From an uncultured Bacilli bacterium (GTDB lineage: Bacteria; Bacillota_I; Bacilli_A; RF39; UBA660): a stretch of DNA of 5,411 nucleotides. The stretch covers positions 1 through 5,411 of the forward strand of contig CANQIM010000083.1 of the NCBI GenBank assembly GCA_947624075.1. The letters are read 5' to 3'. How positions within the stretch are numbered: the first letter of the stretch is position 1; each line of letters starts with the position of its first letter. The notes under the pieces were generated by a model. The model did not search any database and was not told the origin of the DNA. It worked only from the letters and a program-made list of their open reading frames with translations. A program made the position numbers and the translations under genes. Below are positions 1 to 4,301 of this stretch, piece by piece.

Positions 1-58
1 CTCAAAATTGACGTTTTGCTTAGTTTTCAAAGATCATTTGTCGTTTTTGTCACGACGC
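1..58 (-). other. rRNA operon leader, 16S rRNA gene expected at left edge
   Basis: Read on the minus strand, this is the transcribed stretch between the most downstream rRNA promoter (expected start near 58) and the left edge. It contains a short hairpin (GTCGT pairing with ACGAC, positions 41-57), a boxA element (20-36), and ends in CGTCAATTTTGAG. That ending is what normally comes directly before the conserved 16S 5' sequence AGTTTGATC, so the mature 16S rRNA should begin within the last few bases or just outside the window. The 16S itself is not visible, so this is inferred from the leader, boxA and strong tandem promoters. A 23S leader with a spacer boxA is the alternative, but four promoters directly upstream argue for the head of the operon. 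Confidence 0.78.
20..36 (-). promoter_or_regulatory. rRNA boxA antitermination site
   Basis: The minus strand reads TGATCTTTGAAAACTAA. It closely matches the Bacillus-type rRNA boxA (TGCTCTTTGAAAACT), the RNA site known to be bound by NusB and NusE (S10) when RNA polymerase is made resistant to termination on untranslated rRNA. It lies about 22 nt after the expected start of the last promoter and about 20 nt before the expected 16S 5' end, the usual place. Confidence 0.82.
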
Positions 59-93
59 ATTACTAATATACCAAATAATTTTTCAAGTGTCAA
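58..93 (-). promoter_or_regulatory. rRNA promoter 1 (closest to 16S)
   Basis: On the minus strand there is a -35 box TTGACA (88-93), a 17-bp spacer and a -10 box TATATT (65-70). The seventh base after the -10 box, at 58, is G on the transcribed strand and is the likely start. An inverted copy of the -35 hexamer (TGTCAA, 112-117) lies 24 bp upstream, separated by two A-tracts of 8 and 7 bases that resemble an UP element. A perfect -35 box with ideal spacing suggests a very strong vegetative sigma promoter. Confidence 0.88.
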
Positions 94-159
94 CAATTTT
101 TTTAATTTTTTTTGACATTTTTATTTGGACATTTTTTTACAGCCTTCTTTTTGTGACTG

Positions 160-195
160 CCCCATTAATATAACAAATGAGATAGTCAATGTCAA
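160..195 (-). promoter_or_regulatory. rRNA promoter 2
   Basis: The minus strand has -35 TTGACA (190-195), a 17-bp spacer and -10 TATATT (167-172), with G at the expected start (160). The upstream TGTCAA box (214-219) again lies 24 bp from the -35 box, with two 7-base A-tracts between. The sequence around the start (AATGGGGCAGTCA) is nearly the same as in promoter 4 (AATGGAGCAGTCG), so the two are duplicated copies. Confidence 0.88.
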
Positions 196-232
196 TAACT
201 TTTTTTCATTTTTTTGACATTTTTTTGAGCTG

Positions 233-268
233 TGTTTCTAAAATAACAAATCGTAATTTTAATGTCAA
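233..268 (-). promoter_or_regulatory. rRNA promoter 3 (most divergent copy)
   Basis: The minus strand has -35 TTGACA (263-268), a 17-bp spacer and -10 TATTTT (240-245). The -10 box is one base off the TATATT of the other copies and the expected start (233) is A instead of G. The upstream TGTCAA box (276-281) lies 13 bp from the -35 box and forms with it a nearly perfect 19-bp palindrome, TGTCAAAAATTTCTTGACA. It is probably active but weaker, or controlled differently from the other three. Confidence 0.78.
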
Positions 269-338
269 GAAATTTTTGACATTTTTTACCAAAATTTGTT
301 ATTACAGATGTGAAAAATAAGGCTTTTTCTCACGACTG

Positions 339-374
339 CTCCATTAATATAACAAAACAAAATAGTAAAGTCAA
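339..374 (-). promoter_or_regulatory. rRNA promoter 4 (farthest upstream)
   Basis: The minus strand has -35 TTGACT (369-374), a 17-bp spacer and -10 TATATT (346-351), with G at the expected start (339). The upstream TGTCAA box (383-388) lies 14 bp from the -35 box, with a 7-base A-tract between. A transcript from here would run through the other three promoters before reaching the 16S gene. Confidence 0.86.
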
Positions 375-388
375 CAATTTTTTTGACA

Positions 389-553
389 TTTTTTACTATT
401 TTTATATTTTATTCTAATTTTTTGAAAAAATAACTTAAAAATAGGGCAAATTTGTTAAAATAAAAATTTTTACTCAGATTATAAATTAAATATAATTATA
501 AATAAAAGATTTTAGTCAATAAATAGTATTTAAATTAATTTTTTAGAATAAAG
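389..553. other. AT-rich spacer without a recognisable gene
   Basis: This is extremely AT-rich and lies between the Ntdp terminator and the rRNA promoter array. I found no open frame of useful length, no tRNA-like cloverleaf, and no further TTGACA/TATAAT pair with good spacing. It may act as upstream AT-rich DNA for promoter 4, but nothing in it shows that directly. Confidence 0.5.
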
Positions 554-599
554 AAAAAAAATACAAAGAATTATTTATTGCATAACTCTTTGTATTTTT
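554..599 (-). terminator. Rho-independent terminator of the Ntdp gene, overlapping its last codons
   Basis: The minus strand has an 11-bp perfect stem (AAATACAAAGA at 597-587 pairing with TCTTTGTATTT at 569-559), a 17-nt loop, and a run of eight T (561-554). The 5' arm lies inside the coding sequence and the loop contains the stop codon. The stem has only two G-C pairs, so it may be weak, but the T-run and position fit a terminator insulating the rRNA promoters from this gene. Confidence 0.72.
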
Positions 600-1110
600 C
601 ATAATAACTTTCCACAGTTCCTGGTTCAAATGATAGTTCTTTTTTTCTTACTAAATTGATAAGATTTGTTAGTTCAAATTTTAGGATGTGGTCTATTTGT
701 TCAGAATAATGCATAATTTCTTTATGATATCTGTACTCACCTCTATCTAAAACTTTAAAACTTCCATCTGGGAAAACTCTTAAATCAAGATCATAATCAA
801 TATATTTAATTGTATCTTCTTCAATAATAAATGGTGATGCTATGTTGCAATAATAATAAATGCCATTTTTTTTATATTGACCAATTATATTATACCAAGA
901 TTTGTAAAAGAAGTATAATACCGCTGGTTCTTTAGTTCTCCAGGTTCTACCATCTGATTCAGTAACTTTAGTTTTTTCATTGCCAAAAATAAGATAATCA
1001 TCATGGACTTCTAGCAAAATAGCTTCATCCCAAGTTCTATGGATTTTGCCATCATGTTTGTAGCCGTGGATTACATATTTTTTTCCAATAACTAAATTTT
1101 CTGTTTTCAT
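571..1110 (-). CDS. Nucleoside tri-/diphosphatase, Ntdp/UPF0374 family (DUF402, YgaC-like)
   Basis: This is a 179-residue cytosolic protein of the DUF402 fold and the usual length for the family. Characterised Gram-positive members hydrolyse nucleoside tri- and diphosphates using divalent metal. Family motifs are present in order: YKHDGKIHRTW (17-27), VTESDGRTW (49-57), TKEPAVLYF (59-67; many relatives have TREP), YYYCNIASPF (85-94), KYIDYDLDLRVFPD (102-115), and the acidic/His set around LDRGEYRYH (121-129), which supplies likely metal and substrate ligands. A C-terminal helical part follows. The ATG is supported by GAGGT eight bases upstream and by a consensus promoter that leaves a leader of only about 17 nt. 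The gene stands alone between two terminators. It reads toward the rRNA operon. The family assignment is firm; the physiological substrate here is unknown. Confidence 0.93.
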   Translation of the reverse strand: MKTENLVIGKKYVIHGYKHDGKIHRTWDEAILLEVHDDYLIFGNEKTKVTESDGRTWRTKEPAVLYFFYKSWYNIIGQYKKNGIYYYCNIASPFIIEEDTIKYIDYDLDLRVFPDGSFKVLDRGEYRYHKEIMHYSEQIDHILKFELTNLINLVRKKELSFEPGTVESYYEKYKELCNK

Positions 1111-1125
1111 TTTGTAATACCTCGT

Positions 1126-1163
1126 CCTAGAACCATTATACTAGGTTTAGAATTTTTTTTCAA
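1126..1163 (-). promoter_or_regulatory. Promoter of the Ntdp gene
   Basis: The minus strand has TTGAAA (1158-1163), a 17-bp spacer and a perfect TATAAT (1135-1140). Transcription should start near 1128. The -10 box sits between the arms of a short dyad, CCTAG (1141-1145) and CTAGG (1126-1130), which could be an operator but is short enough to be chance. Confidence 0.85.
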
Positions 1164-1165
1164 CT

Positions 1166-1191
1166 AAAAAGAGGTTTGGGAAAGCCTCTTT
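1166..1191 (-). terminator. Rho-independent terminator after the AIM24-family gene
   Basis: Seven bases after the stop codon the minus strand folds as AAAGAGG-C-TTT, loop CCC, then AAACCTCTTT, with one bulged C, followed by a short T-run (five T including the stem end). It closes the small operon that encodes the 54-residue peptide and the AIM24-family protein, and lies directly upstream of the Ntdp -35 box. Confidence 0.85.
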
Positions 1192-1197
1192 GCATTG

Positions 1198-1884
1198 TTA
1201 GTTATTATTTGATGGTATTAAGTTAGCAATTTTACTAGCAAAATCATAAAAGTTTTGGGTTTGTAAAATTACTCTTCCAGGTCCTGTCAACTTTGTTAAG
1301 AAAAGACCTTCGCCACCAAAAAGAACATTTTTTACTCCTTTTACAGTTTCTACTTCATAACTGACTGACTTTTCAAAGGCAACAACATTACCTGAGTCAA
1401 CTTTTATAACTTCACCTTCTTTTAAATCTTTAGTTATTTGATCTCCATCTATTTCTAGAAATAAATTACCTTCACCACTTATATCTTGTAAAATAAAGCC
1501 TTCACCACCAAATAACCCTGTAGATAATTTTTTCTTAAAAGCAACTTTTAATTCTATAGTTGGTTCAGCACATAGAAAGGCACCTTTTTGAACTGTATAC
1601 CCAATTTGGCCTTGTTCTAAATGAATTGGTAAAATTTCTCCTGGTACTGTAGAGGCAAAGGCTATTGTTTGATTATCTTTTTCAGCTGTAAAGGTATTCA
1701 TAAATAGTGAGTCACCTGCAAAAACTCGACCTATGCCTTTCATTAGTCCACCTTTTGTATTTGTTTGCATACCTATGCCATCACTCATCCAAGCCATAGC
1801 TCTAGATTGTGTGTACATACTGTTTCCTTTATTTAATGTTATTTCTACGGCTGGTAATGTCTTTCCTACAATTTTATATTCCAT
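1198..1884 (-). CDS. AIM24/TIGR00266-family protein
   Basis: This is a 228-residue protein of the AIM24 family (TIGR00266), a beta-rich, trimer-forming fold found across bacteria and related to the yeast mitochondrial AIM24 protein. Family hallmarks are the N-terminal SRAMAWMSDGIGMQT (27-41), R53 with GDSLFMNTF (57-65), PGEILPI (81-87), GAFLCAEP (101-108), a first GLFGGEGF (123-130), the VDSGNVVAF segment (162-170), and a second LFGGEGLFL (188-196) followed by GPGRVILQTQ (201-210). The two GGEG segments reflect the internal repeat. No signal peptide or membrane helix is visible, so it is probably cytosolic or peripheral to the membrane. The start follows GAGGTGA seven bases upstream. The stop of the 54-codon gene directly adjoins that ribosome binding site, so translation is probably coupled. 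The biochemical role of the bacterial family is not established. Confidence 0.92.
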   Translation of the reverse strand: MEYKIVGKTLPAVEITLNKGNSMYTQSRAMAWMSDGIGMQTNTKGGLMKGIGRVFAGDSLFMNTFTAEKDNQTIAFASTVPGEILPIHLEQGQIGYTVQKGAFLCAEPTIELKVAFKKKLSTGLFGGEGFILQDISGEGNLFLEIDGDQITKDLKEGEVIKVDSGNVVAFEKSVSYEVETVKGVKNVLFGGEGLFLTKLTGPGRVILQTQNFYDFASKIANLIPSNNN

Positions 1885-1897
1885 ATATGTTCACCTC

Positions 1898-2062
1898 TTA
1901 CTTATTTTTTAAAGCAACTGATAAATATGCAATTGTAGCTCCTAGAAGTATATAGAAACCATTTAAAACATATTGAGTGTGTAATGATGGTACTAAGAAA
2001 TATAATAAAATAAAGATAATGGCAAACACAGTTGTCCATATAGCATCACTAAATTTTTTCAT
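1898..2062 (-). CDS. Small two-helix membrane protein, 54 residues
   Basis: The minus-strand frame starts MKKFSDAIWTTVF and ends SVALKNK, 54 residues plus TAA. It contains two hydrophobic segments, about residues 9-26 (WTTVFAIIFILLYFLVP) and 33-50 (LNGFYILLGATIAYLSVA), joined by a short polar turn (SLHTQ), with lysines at both ends. This suggests a membrane hairpin with both ends on the cytoplasmic side. Support for a real gene is strong: GAAAGGAG is placed about six bases before the ATG, a consensus promoter lies just upstream, and the stop codon abuts the ribosome binding site of the AIM24-family gene 13 bp later. I do not recognise a family. Its place as first gene of that operon suggests it may act with, or anchor, the AIM24-family protein; that is inference. 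Confidence 0.82.
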   Translation of the reverse strand: MKKFSDAIWTTVFAIIFILLYFLVPSLHTQYVLNGFYILLGATIAYLSVALKNK

Positions 2063-2079
2063 AAAACTCTCCTTTCAAT

Positions 2080-2115
2080 TGATTAAAATTTATCATTAGA
2101 AAAATATTTTGTCAA
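2080..2115 (-). promoter_or_regulatory. Promoter of the 54-residue peptide/AIM24 operon
   Basis: The minus strand has a perfect -35 TTGACA (2110-2115), a 17-bp spacer and -10 TAAATT (2087-2092) preceded by TGA, an extended -10 feature. Transcription from about 2080 would leave an 18-nt leader carrying the ribosome binding site. No terminator separates it from the upstream gene pair, so read-through from there is also possible. Confidence 0.84.
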
Positions 2116-2138
2116 ATTTTGTAATAAAGAATATTCCT

Positions 2139-2312
2139 CTATTTTGATGATAATGATTTTATACCCCAATAAGCAAAGATGAACAAAGCACCTAAAGCAA
2201 TTGAACCTACCCAAGGTGAATCCATATATTTTCCTACAAAATTGTCTAATTTATCATTCCATTGATCAATTAATTTCGATAAGTTTAATGCCATGAAAAT
2301 AAAATTGGACAT
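2139..2312 (-). CDS. Small single-pass membrane protein, 57 residues
   Basis: The minus-strand frame starts MSNFIFMALNLSK and ends WGIKSLSSK, 57 residues plus TAG. Residues 1-32 are mixed hydrophobic and charged and could form an amphipathic helix (LSKLIDQWNDKLDNFVGKYM). Residues 34-51 (WVGSIALGALFIFAYWG) form one clear membrane helix, with a short basic/polar end. The start lies six bases after the stop of the DUF308 gene, and the candidate ribosome binding site AAGAAGTGAT overlaps that stop, a typical coupled arrangement. The frame is also the same as that of the DUF308 gene, separated only by its TGA and two codons. I recognise no family. A second in-frame ATG at residue 7 is a possible alternative start but has no better binding site. 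It is probably real, judged by position, composition and the membrane segment. Confidence 0.72.
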   Translation of the reverse strand: MSNFIFMALNLSKLIDQWNDKLDNFVGKYMDSPWVGSIALGALFIFAYWGIKSLSSK

Positions 2313-2318
2313 GTTGTA

Positions 2319-2984
2319 TCACTTCTTTTCTTTTTTATTCTTTTTTTTAGATTTACTATTTTTAGCTTTTGTTTCTTCTTCTATGTTTTCTTGTTCTTCA
2401 ACTACTTCGGCATCAATAATACCTTGTTCAATAGTCTTATGAATTTCTTTTACATTCTTTCTTATAGTAAAAGTAGAAATTATATCTAAAATAGCATAAA
2501 GAGCAATTAAAATTCCTACAATCTTGGTTATAAGTTCTGCTCCTTTAAAGGGATTGAACAATAAAACTACACCAAAGATGGTACTAACTATAGAAACAAT
2601 CAAAGTACTTTTCCATAAACTGTTATCAATAGCTTTCAATTCAAAAGCATATTGAAGTTTAGTGGCACTATTAATGATGATACCAATACCTATTACTATT
2701 GGAAGAATACTGGCAATAGCATGGGGATTTTTAATAACAAGAATTCCTAAAATAATAGTCACAACACCATAAACCATATTAAGTTCTTCTTTATTGACGT
2801 CATTTAGGCTTTTAATAAATTTAAATATTCCTAATATTCCTAAAGCTATTAAAATAGCACCAATTATGTAGGTAATAGCTATAATAGTTGCTTCAGATTG
2901 AAAAATGAGTAACATTCCTAATAATAATAGTGTTACCGAAGTTATTACAGATGATGCAAAAAATTTTTTTAGTAAACTGTCCAT
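2319..2984 (-). CDS. DUF308/HdeD-like membrane protein with charged C-terminal tail
   Basis: This is a 221-residue integral membrane protein with about six helices (roughly 12-29, 33-57, 69-85, 89-108, 125-143 and 150-174) arranged as three repeated hairpins. Each hairpin has the pattern seen in the HdeD/DUF308 family: a glycine-containing helix (LLGMLLIF, ILGILVIKNP, IFGVVLLFNP), a short polar turn often with NP, and a second helix containing IIGxxxxxxG. HdeD itself is linked to acid resistance in enterobacteria, but Firmicutes members are mostly uncharacterised, so no function is assigned. Residues 175-221 form a cytosolic tail, first acidic (EVVEEQENIEEE) and then almost pure lysine. The start is set by AAGGAGG six bases upstream and an extended -10 promoter. 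It is followed at six bases by the 57-residue membrane protein, probably its partner in one transcript. Confidence 0.88.
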   Translation of the reverse strand: MDSLLKKFFASSVITSVTLLLLGMLLIFQSEATIIAITYIIGAILIALGILGIFKFIKSLNDVNKEELNMVYGVVTIILGILVIKNPHAIASILPIVIGIGIIINSATKLQYAFELKAIDNSLWKSTLIVSIVSTIFGVVLLFNPFKGAELITKIVGILIALYAILDIISTFTIRKNVKEIHKTIEQGIIDAEVVEEQENIEEETKAKNSKSKKKNKKEKK

Positions 2985-3008
2985 ATAGAACCTCCTTAAC
3001 TTTCTTGT

Positions 3009-3024
3009 TATGTCTATTATATCA
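3009..3024 (-). promoter_or_regulatory. Extended -10 promoter of the DUF308 gene
   Basis: The minus strand reads TGATATAAT: a perfect -10 hexamer (3016-3021) with the TGn extension (3022-3024). The hexamer 17 bp further upstream does not resemble TTGACA, so recognition would rest on the extended -10. The expected start near 3009 leaves a leader of about 24 nt with an AAGGAGG site (2991-2997). No clear terminator lies between the upstream gene and this promoter, so some read-through is likely. Confidence 0.7.
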
Positions 3025-3045
3025 TAGCTTTTTTAAAATGAAGTA

Positions 3046-4290
3046 TTATTTTTTCTTACTAGCAATTTTCTTACTTTTTATGTCATTATTCTTTTTATCA
3101 ACAGAAGTTGTGGATTTTTCTTCTTTTGATGATGGTTTTTCCACAGATTCTTCAAGCTTTTCGGATGAAAATGAGTCTTTTTCCACAGTAATTGTGGAAA
3201 CATTTTTGGTATTAGTTATTTTTTCATACAAAAAGATATTTTCTTTATGAATGATAGATTTTAAGTAATATAAAATGTTTATTAATTGAATGATAAGAAA
3301 AATTACTCTTATAATTAGGAAAAGATGAGATTTATTTTGAAAATGTAAATGACGTTCAAGCAAGTTGAGCCATAAGAAAGGAAAGAGAATGAAAAAGAGA
3401 AGAAGCATGTTTCTAAATAAAAGTTTATACCAAGTTAGTTCTTTTGTTATACCAGAAATTTTTATTTTAACAATTTTTTTACCAATAGTTTGGCCTTTTG
3501 TGATGAGTGGAATTATTATAAAATAAAATGGCAAACTGAAAAGAAACGTATAATTTTCGAAAAAAGAGTTATAAAAGATAATCTTTATAACTACATCAAG
3601 TAGAATAACAAAAATAATATCAATGAAAAAAGAAAGGAATCTTCTAGTTAAAGTAACTTTTTGCCCTTTTAAATAACTTTTTTCTTCTAATTCATCACGA
3701 CTAGGAAGAAAAAACATCAGTAGTGGAGCAAAAATATGACCTAGCAGACCACCAGTTGTATTTATAATTAAATCATCAACATCAAAAATGCGATAAGGTC
3801 TAGGATAATAACCATACAAACCACTTAGTTGAGTTAACTCAAAAAATAGGCTTAATAGAAAAGTTAATATTATTGTTTGATACCATTTTTTCTTAAAAAA
3901 ATAGCGAAGATAAAAGCCAAAAGGCATGGTTAAAAGGAAATTAAATAGAATTGTATAAACAGTAGGCTTATTTAAAAATCTAAGTAATTCTTTGATAGTT
4001 GTTACTTTAAAAGATGTTGTAAGGCGAATATCATTTAGAAAATTGAATGGTTTAAGTTGAAGGTATGCTGTTGTTAATTTAGAGACTAGACTTTTTGATG
4101 GTAAAGGCAGAATTACCATGAAATATGCTGTTATTAGATAAAGAATAAGGCTGTAAAAAATAACACTTTTAAAAAAAGGAATAGCTCCATATTTTTGATA
4201 CTGGTGTATTAAAAAAGGAATAGTTAAAATAAAGGCGATAACGGGGAAAACTAAAATGGCTATTTCTATTGAAATTTTGTATGATTCCAT
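3046..4290 (-). CDS. VanZ-like/RDD two-domain membrane protein
   Basis: This 414-residue polytopic protein joins two membrane domains. Residues about 12-30 form a leading helix. Residues 44-195 are VanZ-like, with NFLLTMPFGF (117-126), E151 and Q154 in FELTQLSG, then R167, D170, D172, D173, N177 and G180 in the RIFDVDDLIINTTGG segment, all hallmarks of the family named after the teicoplanin-resistance protein VanZ. Residues about 209-360 are an RDD domain, with RRFLSFFIDI (216-225), KGQTIGKKIVKIKI (265-278) and the closing FLYEKITNTKNV. The last 50 residues are a soluble tail rich in Ser, Glu and Lys with repeated (T/S)V(E/D)K motifs. VanZ/RDD fusions are known in Firmicutes, but their role is not; most VanZ-like proteins are not antibiotic-resistance genes. 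The ATG follows GGAG by six bases and lies 11 bp behind gpsA, indicating one transcript. Confidence 0.9.
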   Translation of the reverse strand: MESYKISIEIAILVFPVIAFILTIPFLIHQYQKYGAIPFFKSVIFYSLILYLITAYFMVILPLPSKSLVSKLTTAYLQLKPFNFLNDIRLTTSFKVTTIKELLRFLNKPTVYTILFNFLLTMPFGFYLRYFFKKKWYQTIILTFLLSLFFELTQLSGLYGYYPRPYRIFDVDDLIINTTGGLLGHIFAPLLMFFLPSRDELEEKSYLKGQKVTLTRRFLSFFIDIIFVILLDVVIKIIFYNSFFENYTFLFSLPFYFIIIPLITKGQTIGKKIVKIKISGITKELTWYKLLFRNMLLLFFILFPFLWLNLLERHLHFQNKSHLFLIIRVIFLIIQLINILYYLKSIIHKENIFLYEKITNTKNVSTITVEKDSFSSEKLEESVEKPSSKEEKSTTSVDKKNNDIKSKKIASKKK

Positions 4291-4301
4291 TTGCTACTCC
4301 A

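Larger units (their letters stand above)
58..388 (-). repeat. Four degenerate tandem copies of a promoter unit
   Basis: The stretch is built from four related units spaced 102, 73 and 106 bp apart, measured between -10 boxes. Each unit contains, on the minus strand, an A-tract, TGTCAA, another A-tract, TTGACA or TTGACT, 17 bp, a TATATT-like box, and (in copies 2 and 4 most clearly) a start region reading AATGGRGCAGTC followed by an A-run. Promoter elements are better kept than the sequence between them, as expected if copies arose by duplication and selection held the promoters. Copies 2 and 4 are the most alike. Confidence 0.85.

Noticed and set aside
58..388. CRISPR array or mobile-element repeat
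   Set aside because: The repeat spacing is uneven (102, 73, 106 bp), the copies are degenerate and AT-rich, and the conserved positions are exactly the -35, -10 and start regions, which the promoter explanation accounts for.
2319..2321. TGA reassigned to tryptophan (Mycoplasma-type code)
   Set aside because: Tryptophans in all genes, including conserved ones such as W27, W57 and W72 of the Ntdp protein, are TGG, and no conserved Trp position falls on TGA. In an AT-rich genome with the reassigned code most would be TGA.
3109..3201. Cluster of TCCACA/TGTGGA motifs resembling DnaA boxes, including a perfect 8-bp inverted repeat TTTCCACA/TGTGGAAA (3180-3200)
   Set aside because: No copy matches TTATCCACA exactly. 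They coincide with codons of the repeated Ser-Thr and Val-Glu/Asp-Lys pieces in the VanZ/RDD tail, and no dnaA, dnaN or AT-rich unwinding region adjoins. Coding repetition explains them better than an origin.
2930..3250. Plus-strand frame of 106 codons
   Set aside because: It lies opposite the 3' end of the VanZ/RDD gene and the start of the DUF308 gene, has no ribosome binding site of note, and encodes a Phe/Ser-rich sequence expected from the complement of Lys/Glu-rich coding DNA.
3046..4290. Glycopeptide (teicoplanin) resistance gene because of the VanZ-like domain
   Set aside because: The domain is fused to RDD, sits beside gpsA and has no vanH/vanA/vanX neighbours. VanZ-like domains are common in Firmicutes without any resistance role.
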